A program made the translations under genes and the position numbers. The notes below the pieces were generated by a model. That model worked only from the letters and a program-made list of their open reading frames with translations, searched no databases and was not told the DNA's origin. This document shows, piece after piece, positions 52,317-61,299 of a DNA stretch of 64,000 bases; positions within the stretch are counted from its first letter, which is position 1; each line of letters opens with the position of its first letter. Origin of the DNA: VXYL01 sp963422285 (lineage in GTDB: Bacteria > Pseudomonadota > Gammaproteobacteria > Pseudomonadales > Azotimanducaceae); contig CAXXJO010000001.1 of assembly GCA_963422285.2 (NCBI GenBank), positions 372,001 through 436,000 on the forward strand. Reading direction: 5' to 3'.

Positions 52317-53740
52317 AGTACGACAGCAACCTGCTGGTGATCGGCGCTGGTTCGGCCGGGCTGGTGGCCGCGCTGATCGGCGCGACGCTGCGGGCGCGAG
52401 TGACGCTGGTGGAGCGCGGCGCCATGGGTGGCGACTGCCTGAACACCGGCTGCGTACCGTCGAAGACGCTGATCGCTTCGGCGAAGGCGGCGCATCTGCT
52501 GCGCCGTGGCGCGGATTTCGGCCTCAAGGATATCTCCGGCAGGGTGGACTTCGCCGCCGTCATGGCCCGGGTGCGCAGCGCCATCGCCACCATCGCGCCC
52601 AAGGACTCCCCCGAGCGCTACCAGTCTCTGGGGGTGCGCTGCATTGCCGGAGAGGCGGCCCTCGCGGACGGCCACACCGCAATCGTCGATGGCCGCAAAC
52701 TGACCGCCCGCCGCATCGTCGTCGCCACCGGCGCGGAGCCGCTGGTACCGCCCATTGCCGGCATCGAAGACATCGACAAGCTCACCTCGGACAACCTCTG
52801 GCAACTGGAAGCACTGCCGCCGCGCTTGGCCGTGCTCGGCGGCGGCCCCATCGGCTGCGAACTGGCCCAGGCGTTCGCCCGGCTCGGCAGCCTCGTCACC
52901 CTTGTCGACAGGGAAGACCGGCTGCTGCCCCGGGAAGACCCGGACGCCTCGGCGCTCATCGAGAAGTGCCTCGCGGGCGAGGGCGTCGAGATTCTTACCG
53001 GCTGTCGCGCCACCGCCGTCGAGGCCGGTGTCGTCACCTTGGAATCGGCCGCCGGGGAAGCTCGGCGCGTGGCCTTCGACCGCATCCTCATCGCCGTCGG
53101 CCGCAGGCCGCGCAGCACCGGCTTCGGCTTGGCGGAGGCCGGCGTGCGTCTGAACCCCAATGGCACCATCGTCGTGGATGCCGGCCTGCGCACTACAACG
53201 CGGAGCATCTACGCTTGCGGCGACGTGGTGGGTCCCTACCAGTTCACGCACATGGCTGCCCACCAAGCGTGGTACGCGGCGGTCAACGCGCTGCTGCCGC
53301 CCTTGGCGCGCTTGCGCTGCGACTACGCCACCGTGCCTTGGGCTGCCTACACCGATCCAGAGGTGGCCCGGGTGGGCATCACCGCCGCCGAAGCCGCTAC
53401 CGAAGGGATCGACCACGAAGTGACCATTCACTCCATGAACGATGTGGACCGCGCCGTCGCCGACGGACGGACGGACGGATTCGTGAAGATCGTCTCCGCT
53501 GGCGAGCGCATCCTCGGCGCCACCATCGTCGCCGCCGGCGCCGGCGAGATGATCGGCGAATTCGTCGCCGCCATGCGCCATCGCATCGGCCTCAAGCAGC
53601 TCCTCGCCACCATCCACGTCTACCCGACGCTGCTCGAAGCCAACAAGCTGGCCGCCGGCGCATGGCGGCGGAAGCATGCGCCGGAGGGGCTGCTGCGGCT
53701 GGCGGCGGGATTCCACCGGCTCATGCGGGGAGGCGGCTAG
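52313..53740 (+). CDS. FAD-dependent pyridine nucleotide-disulfide oxidoreductase (MerA/Lpd-like)
   Basis: 475 residues from GTG. The FAD motif is VIGAGSAGLVAALIG, the redox disulfide is C42 and C47 in GGDCLNTGCVPSKT, the NAD(P) motif is VLGGGPIGCELAQAF, and the second FAD motif is IYACGDVVG. The C-terminal catalytic region reads IHVYPTLLEAN, with Tyr replacing the His of the usual HxHPTxxE. It lacks the MerA C-terminal cysteine pair, so mercury reduction is unlikely. The coupled TVP38 gene suggests membrane-linked redox or lipid work. Confidence 0.88.
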   Translation: MKYDSNLLVIGAGSAGLVAALIGATLRARVTLVERGAMGGDCLNTGCVPSKTLIASAKAAHLLRRGADFGLKDISGRVDFAAVMARVRSAIATIAPKDSPERYQSLGVRCIAGEAALADGHTAIVDGRKLTARRIVVATGAEPLVPPIAGIEDIDKLTSDNLWQLEALPPRLAVLGGGPIGCELAQAFARLGSLVTLVDREDRLLPREDPDASALIEKCLAGEGVEILTGCRATAVEAGVVTLESAAGEARRVAFDRILIAVGRRPRSTGFGLAEAGVRLNPNGTIVVDAGLRTTTRSIYACGDVVGPYQFTHMAAHQAWYAAVNALLPPLARLRCDYATVPWAAYTDPEVARVGITAAEAATEGIDHEVTIHSMNDVDRAVADGRTDGFVKIVSAGERILGATIVAAGAGEMIGEFVAAMRHRIGLKQLLATIHVYPTLLEANKLAAGAWRRKHAPEGLLRLAAGFHRLMRGGG

Positions 53741-54320
53741 CCGGCTTGCAACGAGACGTTGCGCACGAAAATCGCCGATCGTTGCCGCGGGCGCGTATCG
53801 TAGACCACGCGGCCGGCCAAGCAACGGCGTTCCGAGAGTGCCGCGCAATCAAAACAACCATGGTCTCGCAAATCCGACTCCCGCCCGCGCCTCGATGCAG
53901 TGGGCGCTGTATCAGTTTGAAATTGGATAAGCCACGCCACTACGACATGCGACCATGCCGCCACATGCCGCATCCGATCGCGCTCTATTGATCTGCGTCT
54001 CGTGGCTGGAGGGTGCGGCGGGACGACACGGATTCACGCCAAGCCACTACCCGCCCCTAGGTTGCGCAGTCGATTTTGGCGAGCGTCCACCTCGGTGGCC
54101 GGTTCGACGGCGGCACGTGTGGACAATTTCTGAAATCCGCCGCAGACATTGGCCAAGCGTGATCTCCCGGCCCCGCGCATAGGCTACAAAGCGCTTCCCT
54201 TTAAGCAGTGGAAGCAGCGAGCCCGCAGAAGCAGCATGAATCCGAGCGTAGCCATCTCCTGGAACAGCCGCCTAGCCGTGATACCGTTGCCGGCATCGTC
54301 AAGCAGCGTCAGGACGTCCC
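53741..54320. other. Gene-free stretch before the Uma2 remnant
   Basis: It holds dispersed element copy E (53913-54040) and otherwise no convincing gene. The last 100 bases before GTG 54321 may be the leader of the Uma2 gene. Confidence 0.5.
53913..54040 (+). repeat. Dispersed intergenic element, copy E
   Basis: Begins CAGTTTGAAATTGGATAAGC (53913), nearly identical to copy D at its left end. The right end gacgacacggattcac (54022-54037) is worn and the inverted repeat is incomplete. Internal catgccgccacatgccgc is related to the equivalent part of copies A, B and D. Confidence 0.65.
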
Positions 54321-55091
54321 GTGAACAAACCGGCCATCGAGCCAGCCCCTCTCGTCGTTGACTATCCCACTAGCGACGGCAGACCCGTGGCCGAGACGGA
54401 ACGACATTTCCGGGAGCTGAGCTACCTGGCACATGCGCTACGCGTCTTCCACCGCAGCCGCCCGGATGTCTACGTGGGATCGAACCTGCTGGTCAACTAC
54501 GACCGCAACGACCCGCGTCGGCACCTGTCGCCGGACGTGTTCGTAGCCTTCGGGGTGCGCCCAGGGGAGAGACGCTCCTACCGGCTGTGGGAGGAGTGAG
54601 GTGCCGTCGTTCGTGCTGGAGATCACGTCGTCGAGCACCCGGCGAGAGGATCTGGCGAAGCGCGGGAGGTACGCGGCGTGGGGAGTGGCGGAGTACTTCC
54701 TGTACGATCCGTGGGAAGAATACCTGGATCCGCCGCTGCAGGGCTTCGCGTTGGGGGACGGCGTCTACCACCCCATCGCGCTGGAGGAGATGCTGCACGG
54801 CGCACCGTGGACGGCAGGTCGCGGCTGCGCAGCCGGACGCTGGGGATCGACTTCTCGCTGCGGCGCGGCGAGTTTCGGCTGTGGGACGCCCGCACCGGCG
54901 AGGCGCTGCCGAGACCGGACGAGGAGGCCGCGACTCGCCGGGCTGCCGAAAATCGTGCGGCGCGAGGGACGGCAGCGAGGCTCGCCGTCGAAGACCGCTT
55001 GGCACAAGAGACGGCCGCAAGGCAAAGGGAGACCGCCACCAGGGAAAAGGCCGAAGCCGAGTTGGCTGCTCTGCGCGCACTGCCGAGGTGA
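54321..55091 (+). pseudogene. Uma2-family (DUF820) protein gene with two frameshifts
   Basis: The first part (GTG 54321 to TGA 54597) gives SNLLVNYDRNDPRRHLSPDV and ends RLWEE. One base later the frame continues VPSFVLEITSSSTRREDLAK and GVAEYFLYDPWEEYLDPPLQ. A second shift near 54805 leads to RSRTLGIDFSLRRGEFRLWD and a C-terminal coiled coil. Together they make one Uma2 PD-(D/E)xK-like protein with SPDV, LEI and coiled-coil tail. An extra T at about 54597 creates the first stop. The family is abundant and uncharacterised in role. Sequencing error cannot be excluded. Confidence 0.75.
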
Positions 55092-55322
55092 TCGCGGGAT
55101 TCCTGACCCACTCTTCGGCTGCGAAGCGTTGTCCGGGCGGAAGCCTTCGCTGCCGAGCCGCGCGAGCGGGCTTCCTCGAGCAATCGGCCCTGTGGAGGCG
55201 GGGTGGATGCGGTCGCGGCCATCCCCTTGAACGGCCCTTGAGCAGCCGCTTGGGCGGGGCTTGCAATCCTACCGCCAAGCCTGTTCACTAGGCGGCTCGT
55301 TTTCGACCGGATCAGTCGCACC

Positions 55323-56597
55323 ATGAAGTTTGGCATCTTCTACGAACACCAGTTGCCGCGTCCGTGGGCCGACGGCGAGGAACAGAAGCTCTTCAACGAC
55401 GCCTTGGAGCAGGTGGAGGTGGCGGACCGCCTCGGCATCGACTTCGCCTGGGAGGTGGAGCACCACTTCCTGGAGGAGTATTCCCATTCCTCGGCGCCGG
55501 AGGTGTTCCTGGCGGCGTGTTCCCAGCGCACCAAGAACATCCGCCTCGGCCACGGCATCCGCCAAGTCATCCCCGAATACAACCATCCGGCCCGCACCGC
55601 CGAGGTGATCGCCACGCTGGACTTGGTGTCCCAAGGACGAGTGGAGTTCGGCACCGGCGAGTCGTCGGCGGAGTTGGAACTCGGCGGCTTCCGCATCCCG
55701 GTGGAGAAGAAGCGCAAGATCTTCATGGAGTCGGTGGAGCAGGTCTGCAACATGCTGGCCATGGACCCGTACCCCGGCTATAAAGGCCAGTACTTCGAGA
55801 TGCCCTGCCGCAACATCGTGCCCAAGCCGGTGCAGCGCCCGCATCCGCCGCTGTGGGTGGCCTGCTCCCAGCGCGAGACCATCCGCATGGCAGCGCGGCT
55901 GGGCATCGGCGCTCTCACCTTCGCGTTCGTGGACCCGGCCGAGGCCACCGAGTGGGTGGAGGAGTACTACGGCATCATCAAGTCCGACGCCTGCGTGCCC
56001 ATCGGCCACGCCATCAACCCCAACATCTGCATGGTGTCCAGCTTCTCCTGCCACCAGCACCGCGAGCAAGCGGTGAAGCGCGGCCTGTCCGGCTTCGAGT
56101 TCTTCGGTTTCGCGCTCGGCAGCCTGTACGCCTTCGGCGAGCACAAGCCAGGGCGCACGAACCTGTGGCAGCAGTTCCAGGCGGCGCGCGCCAGCGAGCA
56201 GGAGAGCATGGACATCACCCGGGCGCTGTCCGGCAGCCGCGGCGGCATAGGCACCCCGGACGACCTGCGCGAGCACCTGCTGAAGTTCGAGCGCTGCGGC
56301 GTCGACCAGGTCACCTTCATCCAGCAGGCCGGGCGCAACCGGCACGAGCACATCTGCGAGGCGCTGGAGTTGTTCGCCGCCGAGGTGATGCCGGAGTTCA
56401 AGGAACGCGAGGCGGAGCGCGAGCGGCGCAAGCTGGAGGAGCTCGCGCCGTACCTGGAAGCCGCCATGGCGCGCAAGATCGCCATGGAACCGCTGGCAGA
56501 CGAAGACATTCCGGTGTTCCAGTCCTTGGGCCGCAAGGTGTCGGAGGAGTCGAAGCAGGAGAAGTCCATCTACGAGCAGTCCGCCGCGGCCGGCTGA
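55323..56597 (+). CDS. LLM-class flavin-dependent monooxygenase
   Basis: 424 residues, close to the bacterial-luciferase alpha type: MKFGIFYEHQLPRPW, FAWEVEHHFLEEYSHSSAPE, RLGHGIRQVIPEYNHPARTA, LDLVSQGRVEFGTGESSAEL and HPPLWVACSQRETI. A C-terminal charged helix extends it past the core barrel. It is unrelated in detail to the other LLM enzyme in this window (19288-20121). No flavin reductase is adjacent, and the substrate is unknown. Confidence 0.88.
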   Translation: MKFGIFYEHQLPRPWADGEEQKLFNDALEQVEVADRLGIDFAWEVEHHFLEEYSHSSAPEVFLAACSQRTKNIRLGHGIRQVIPEYNHPARTAEVIATLDLVSQGRVEFGTGESSAELELGGFRIPVEKKRKIFMESVEQVCNMLAMDPYPGYKGQYFEMPCRNIVPKPVQRPHPPLWVACSQRETIRMAARLGIGALTFAFVDPAEATEWVEEYYGIIKSDACVPIGHAINPNICMVSSFSCHQHREQAVKRGLSGFEFFGFALGSLYAFGEHKPGRTNLWQQFQAARASEQESMDITRALSGSRGGIGTPDDLREHLLKFERCGVDQVTFIQQAGRNRHEHICEALELFAAEVMPEFKEREAERERRKLEELAPYLEAAMARKIAMEPLADEDIPVFQSLGRKVSEESKQEKSIYEQSAAAG

Positions 56598-56894
56598 GCC
56601 GGTTCTGCGAGGAGGCCTCGCGCTCAGCGTCCAGAACATCAGGGTGGCAGTACGCCACCGATCCGTAGGCACGAAGAAGATACGGGGTTGGCGCACCAGG
56701 GCGAACAACGCCCATGCCGTCAAGAAGACCCTGGCCTGCCGCCGCTGGTAGCCGTTGCTTCTGCACGGGTCTGGGCGTCACGGATGCATTGATGCGTCAA
56801 AGCGCCGGCTGGCCTTCTTTGGGTCGAACCTGCTGGGGCAAGCCGCCTGCTCCAGGCGATTGCAAGCGCTCAATGATGCAAGATGCCCTCTGCT
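56598..56894. other. Spacer between the LLM gene and the DUF1703-type pseudogene
   Basis: No gene, repeat copy or promoter that I can support. Confidence 0.5.
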
Positions 56895-58490
56895 CTAGAG
56901 GCCCGCGGATTGGCCTTCGTCCAGCCGCCCTCCCTTCTGGGACGGCTGCACCGTCCTCGGTTCTGCCCCGTTGCGAGTCGTCGGAGCGATCGCCACGCCC
57001 ACCACCTGCGCCCGGTCGCCGAAACGCGCGTACTTGTCCGCGTATCCCTGTTCCAACGCTTGCGCCAGCGGGTCGCCCGCTCCCTGCATCTTGAACTCGA
57101 ACTCATGGAGGCGATCGCCGGCGAATAGCGCAACGTCCGCTCGTCCCCGAGCGCTGCTGTCCTCCGCCACCGCCCTCGGCCCCAGCATGTGCGCTGCCGC
57201 CAGCAGCAACTGGACGTAGTGCCCTTCGATTCGGTCGATTCCTCCCCGGTACTGCTGATGGGGCATCGCCGCGTACACCGCCGTCAAGACCGTCCGCAGC
57301 TTCTCCGGATTTCCCGTCGCCAGCGCGTCCAGCAGCGCAGTCGCCAGCTTCTCGGTGTCCTGCTCGTCTCCCGTCCGCGCGTTCAGCATCATGAGGTTCA
57401 AGCTACGCCGGACTTCCTCGTTCGGATAGCCCAGTTCGTAGTGCTGCCGTCCCAGTACCTGCGTCGTCCTGCGAATCGTCAGGTGGCCCGTCTGGAACAG
57501 CAGCGCGCGGTGCCGATGCGTTCGACGTCGAAGTCCAACAGCGCTGCTCTGCTTACCGATGCGCCGTCGAGTCCAGCCACCTCGACGAGACCGCGTTTCG
57601 TCAGCGTCTCGGCCAGGAACTGCGGGGGGCCGGTTTCGTACCAATAGTCCTGGAAGATGCCCTTCGGGTCTCCGAACAGCATCAGCACGTCGTACGGGTT
57701 GTAGACTCGTTCCGCCTTGTCCTGCCCCCAACCACTCCAGGAGTAGCCGTTGCAGAAGCGACAGATTTCGTCCCGTTGGAATCGTTCCAGTTCCGGCGCG
57801 AATACCTCGTCCAGCGCCCGCTCCGCATACCCACATACCGCGCTGTAGCGAGGGTCGATGGTCAGGTCCGTGAACTGGTTCGCGGTAGAGAACAGACTCG
57901 TCTTCGCAAACCGGCTCGCCCGGTCACGAAGCTCGTCTCGATATGCGCATCGCAGTCCTTGATCGCACCGAACAGGCCGCGCAGGCAGCCGCGGTTGTCC
58001 TCGGCCACCTGCCCGTCGCCCAATGCGTCGAGAATCGGCTTGTCGCACTCGTCTACCACCATCCGATGGCCGGCCTGCCGGTGCAACTCGGTCAACAGGT
58101 TTCGAAGACGCAAACCCACCGTGTCGTACCGTGGTTCGATCCCCGCCCGGCGGCCAATGTCGTCCAGCAAGCCCCTGCTCCACGAAGTTGCCGCCGGCGT
58201 ATCTCAGGCGCACCACCGGATGCCGCGCCGACCAATCCCAGCGGTCGTGGGCCGCCAGCCCCTGGAACAGCGCCTCGTTGCCTTCGTACAGCTCCTTGAT
58301 GGTGTCCAGGAACAGGCTCTTGCCGAACCGCAGCGGACGCGACGGGAAGTAGTGGATGTCGCCTTCCTCGGCCAGCCGCAGCGCATAGGCCGTCTTGTCC
58401 ACGTAGCAGTACCTGCCCTCCCGGATGCGACAGAACGTCTGCCCCCCCTTTCGGCAGGTTCAGCTTCGGGGTGCTGGCCGCCGTTTTCAT
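56895..58490 (-). pseudogene. AAA-ATPase-like/PD-(D/E)xK (DUF1703-type) gene, multiply frameshifted
   Basis: Starting at ATG 58490 (MKTAASTPKLNLPKG), pieces in alternating frames rebuild one protein. They are DKTAYALRLAEEGDIHYFPS with RPLRFGKSLFLDTIKELYEG, HRQAGHRMVVDECDKPILDA, NPYDVLMLFGDPKGIFQDYW, and YPNEEVRRSLNLMMLN with HEFEFKMQG and EQGYADKYA. This order is that of AAA-ATPase-like plus PD-(D/E)xK_9 proteins. At least four frameshifts occur, one beside a run of C's near 58441. The gene is not functional as written. Confidence 0.8.
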
Positions 58491-58644
58491 CTGGGGTACT
58501 GGCTCGGCGCTGCCATGATAGCCCAGGACGCGGCAGGCGGAGGCGGGCGTTTCGTCTCGAGGCCAGAGCAGCGCACCCAAGGTGCGCAATTGCGAATATG
58601 CCCGCCGTTGCGACCTTTTCCGACGTTCGCGCATCTAATAAGGC

Positions 58645-59310
58645 ATGTCTCGATTCCACAGCATCAGCGTCGATCCAGCAGTCGTGCGTCGATTCGTGCA
58701 GGGCGACCGCAAGGCCCAGGAGATCGTCTATCGCGCCTACGCCAGCGCGGTCTACACCTTGGCCGTGCGCATGCTGCGCGATGAAGCATTGGCCGAGGAA
58801 GCCACCCAGGACACCTTCGTCGACGCCATCGGCAGCGCCCGCAAGCTGGCACGGACGCAAGCGCTGGCAGGGTGGATTCGCACCATCGCCGTCAACCATT
58901 GCCTGATGCGGCTGCGGTCGCCCTGGTACAAGCGCCGCGATGCGCTGGCCGAGGACGACCGCGCCACGGCCGATGGCGTCGCCGGCGACGGCGCCGACCG
59001 CGCGCTGGTCATCAACCAAGCCTTGGGCCGATTGCCGGGCGAGGCGCGCATGGTGGTCTGGATGCACTGCGTCGAAGGCTATACCCACGACGAGATCGGC
59101 CGCGCCTTCGGGCACACGGCGAGCTTCTCGAAGTCGCTGCTGGCACGCGCCTATCGAACACTGGCCGCGCACCGAGACGCGACCGCTGACCCGGTCGCCC
59201 CGCGGCTTTGCCCGGCGAAGTCGCACGACACCAAGGTTCCTGGGCTTGCGCCAAGGGCGAGGACGAGTGATGAGCGATCGACAGCGACTGCCGTCGCCTG
59301 CACACCCTGA
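58645..59310 (+). CDS. ECF-type RNA polymerase sigma factor
   Basis: 221 residues. Sigma region 2 is FVQGDRKAQEIVYRAYASAV followed by DEALAEEATQDTFVDA and the -10-recognition RTIAVNHCLMRLRS. Region 4 is LGRLPGEARMVVWMHCVEGY with THDEIGRAFGHTASFSKSLL. It directs polymerase to a regulon under an unknown signal. The C-terminal tail past about residue 190 is not conserved and overlaps the next gene by 41 bases, so the functional stop of the fold is earlier. Confidence 0.93.
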   Translation: MSRFHSISVDPAVVRRFVQGDRKAQEIVYRAYASAVYTLAVRMLRDEALAEEATQDTFVDAIGSARKLARTQALAGWIRTIAVNHCLMRLRSPWYKRRDALAEDDRATADGVAGDGADRALVINQALGRLPGEARMVVWMHCVEGYTHDEIGRAFGHTASFSKSLLARAYRTLAAHRDATADPVAPRLCPAKSHDTKVPGLAPRARTSDERSTATAVACTP

Positions 59311-59851
59311 CGGCGACCGGCAGCCGGATGCCGCCTGGATCGAGGCGCTGAATACGGAGTTGCGCACCCTGCCGGAGCTTGAAGCGCCGGAGCGGGTGTG
59401 GCGGCGGGTGCGAGCGCAAGTTTCCCCCGCGCGGCTCGGCGGTGGCCGTCCGCTCACCCCCCGACGACTGGCACCCTACGCCATGGCGGCGAGTGTGCTG
59501 CTCGCTGCCGCGACGGCGGTATTCGTCGGCTTTGCGACGGATCCCAACGCCTCCGACGCACCGCCGGGACGCGACCGAGCGAGCGAACTGGCCACCCTGC
59601 TGGAACGTTCCCGACTGCTCGAAGCTCGGCGCAGCGCCCTGCCCGCATTGCAGGTGCCCACCGGCGTCGAACGAATGCTGCGGGCGCGAGTCGGCGGCAT
59701 CGACGCCTCGCTCAACCGCCAACTGCTGCTTGATGAGGTCGATTCCCACGAACGGGAACGGCTCTTGCGTCGCCGAGTCGAGTTGATGCGGACGCTGGCG
59801 GACATCGAACACTACCAGCGGCACGAACTGGTGCGGCAGGCTGCCTTTTAG
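59270..59851 (+). CDS. Single-span membrane protein, putative anti-sigma factor
   Basis: 193 residues. A charged cytoplasmic N-terminus (about 1-75) with IEALNTELRTLPELEAPERV is followed by one membrane helix (LAPYAMAASVLLAAATAVFV) and a helical periplasmic part. Size, topology and overlap with the sigma gene fit an anti-sigma factor. No zinc-binding (HxxxCxxC) motif is present, so the assignment is by context. Confidence 0.65.
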   Translation: MSDRQRLPSPAHPDGDRQPDAAWIEALNTELRTLPELEAPERVWRRVRAQVSPARLGGGRPLTPRRLAPYAMAASVLLAAATAVFVGFATDPNASDAPPGRDRASELATLLERSRLLEARRSALPALQVPTGVERMLRARVGGIDASLNRQLLLDEVDSHERERLLRRRVELMRTLADIEHYQRHELVRQAAF

Positions 59852-59873
59852 CAACGTGATGGAGGATGAGGAA

Positions 59874-60746
59874 ATGAGAATCATCGGTTTGATGGTAGCG
59901 CTTGCGCTCGGCACGTCCGGCTATGCCGACGAGGGAGAACGCAGTCGCCTGGAACTGGAAGAGGCGCGGCGGCACCTGGAAGAGGCGGCCAAGGAATTGG
60001 CGGAAGCCACGAGGCTGCGAACCGCGCATCCGGACCGGGCGTTCCTGGGCGTACTGATCGCCGGCCAGGACGAAGACGGCATTGTCGTCGCCGGGGTGTC
60101 TCCGGACGGCGGCGCCGAGGGGGCGGGCATCAAGGCGGACGACATCATTATCGAGATCAACGGCGAATCGTTGCGTGGCCACGATCGCCCGCTGAAGACC
60201 CTGTACGCCGAACTGGAAGAAGCAACGCCTGGCGACAGCGTTCAAGTAGTGGTGGTTCGGGATGGCGAAACCGTGCCGTTCGAAGTGGTCACCTCCGTAT
60301 CCGAACCCCACGTGGCTATTCGCAGCTTCTCGCACCATTGGACCGACGACAATGACGACCATGCGTTCAGGTTTCTCCATGCGCCCGACGTCTTCATGGA
60401 TGGCAGGCGCGACGGCTTGCGGCTAGTGGACATCGGCGAAGACCTCGGCGACTACTTCGGCGTCGACGCTGGCGTTCTGGTGCTGAACACCTCTGCCGGC
60501 AGCGAATTGAAACCGGGCGACATCGTCAAGCGCATCGACGGCGCGGATGTCGCCTCGTCCCGGGAAGCGCACCGCCTGCTCGGCCGCCGCGACGCCGAGG
60601 TGCAAGTCGAGGTGCGGCGCAAGAACCGCAAGACCACGGTGACCGTTCCCGCATCGCCCCACCCTCGGCGCGGCAAGACGGTCTTCATCGACCCCGATGG
60701 CGACGAGAACGACCCGAAGGAACGCGAAAGCCGCGACGAACGGTAG
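59874..60746 (+). CDS. Secreted double-PDZ protein
   Basis: 290 residues. An N-terminal signal peptide (MRIIGLMVALALGTSGYADE) is followed by a short helical stretch and two PDZ domains: RAFLGVLIAG with GAEGAGIKADDIIIEINGE, and VDAGVLVLNTSAGSELKPGD with IVKRIDG. No protease domain is attached. Such proteins bind exposed C-termini in the periplasm and may regulate a protease or feed an envelope-stress signal. It is third in the sigma operon, 22 bases after the membrane protein, with AGGATGAGG as ribosome site. Confidence 0.85.
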   Translation: MRIIGLMVALALGTSGYADEGERSRLELEEARRHLEEAAKELAEATRLRTAHPDRAFLGVLIAGQDEDGIVVAGVSPDGGAEGAGIKADDIIIEINGESLRGHDRPLKTLYAELEEATPGDSVQVVVVRDGETVPFEVVTSVSEPHVAIRSFSHHWTDDNDDHAFRFLHAPDVFMDGRRDGLRLVDIGEDLGDYFGVDAGVLVLNTSAGSELKPGDIVKRIDGADVASSREAHRLLGRRDAEVQVEVRRKNRKTTVTVPASPHPRRGKTVFIDPDGDENDPKERESRDER

Positions 60747-60924
60747 CGTCGCTTCCGGCAGGCAGCGTACGACTTGGCACAGGTCGCTCGTCGGCATCTT
60801 GCAGGCGAGCGGCCTAGCGGCGCGCGCCTCAAGCCAAGCAGGCCGATCGCCGAATGGCAGCCGCAGGCGGAAACCGACGGGAACGATCCGCGACGGGTGT
60901 GCAACCGGCACGGCTCTGCGGGCG

Positions 60925-61193
60925 ACTTCAACGAATCATTGGCATCAAGACCCTTCAGGTGGATGGTTTGACCGACAACGGCGCAACCACCAGTGGGGGC
61001 AGCAGCGCCGGCAATCTAGCGGAGGAGATCGTCAGCAGCGCACTCTGCGGTATCGAGCCCAAGGCCACTGCTCGATTCCCTGCTGCGGGAAATCGGTCTG
61101 GACCCGTCCAGCATCGACGGCCTGACGAAAGCACTGGCGGCGTCCCAGGAAGACGGTGCGCCCGCCGAGACCGCGAAGTCGAGCGACGGTTGA
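60925..61193 (+). pseudogene. C-terminal relic of a flotillin-like gene
   Basis: Three frames in sequence give IGIKTLQVDGL, GGSSAGNLAEEIVSSAL, LRYRAQ, and LLDSLLREIGLDPSSIDGLT to a stop at 61193. This matches, as far as I recall, the tail of proteobacterial flotillin/YqiK proteins (I-K-x-L-Q-V-D-G-L, glycine-rich linker, NLAEEIV, ALRYRAQAP, LLxEIGL). Two frameshifts separate the pieces and nothing upstream resembles the SPFH domain. It is a decayed remainder. Confidence 0.65.
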
Positions 61194-61299
61194 GGCTACG
61201 ACCGCTGCGCGGTCTCCCACGGTTTCGCGAACGGGAGTTCGTCTGTCCCGGCAGCAGCGCTTGTTCCCTACAGCCGGCGGCCCCTCCGGGACTTGCCGG

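Noticed and set aside
52313..53740. Mercuric reductase
   Set aside because: No C-terminal cysteine pair, no heavy-metal-binding domain and no mer genes nearby.
52094..53848. Minus-strand 584-codon frame opposite the flavoprotein
   Set aside because: Shadow frame; the plus strand has complete FAD and disulfide motifs.
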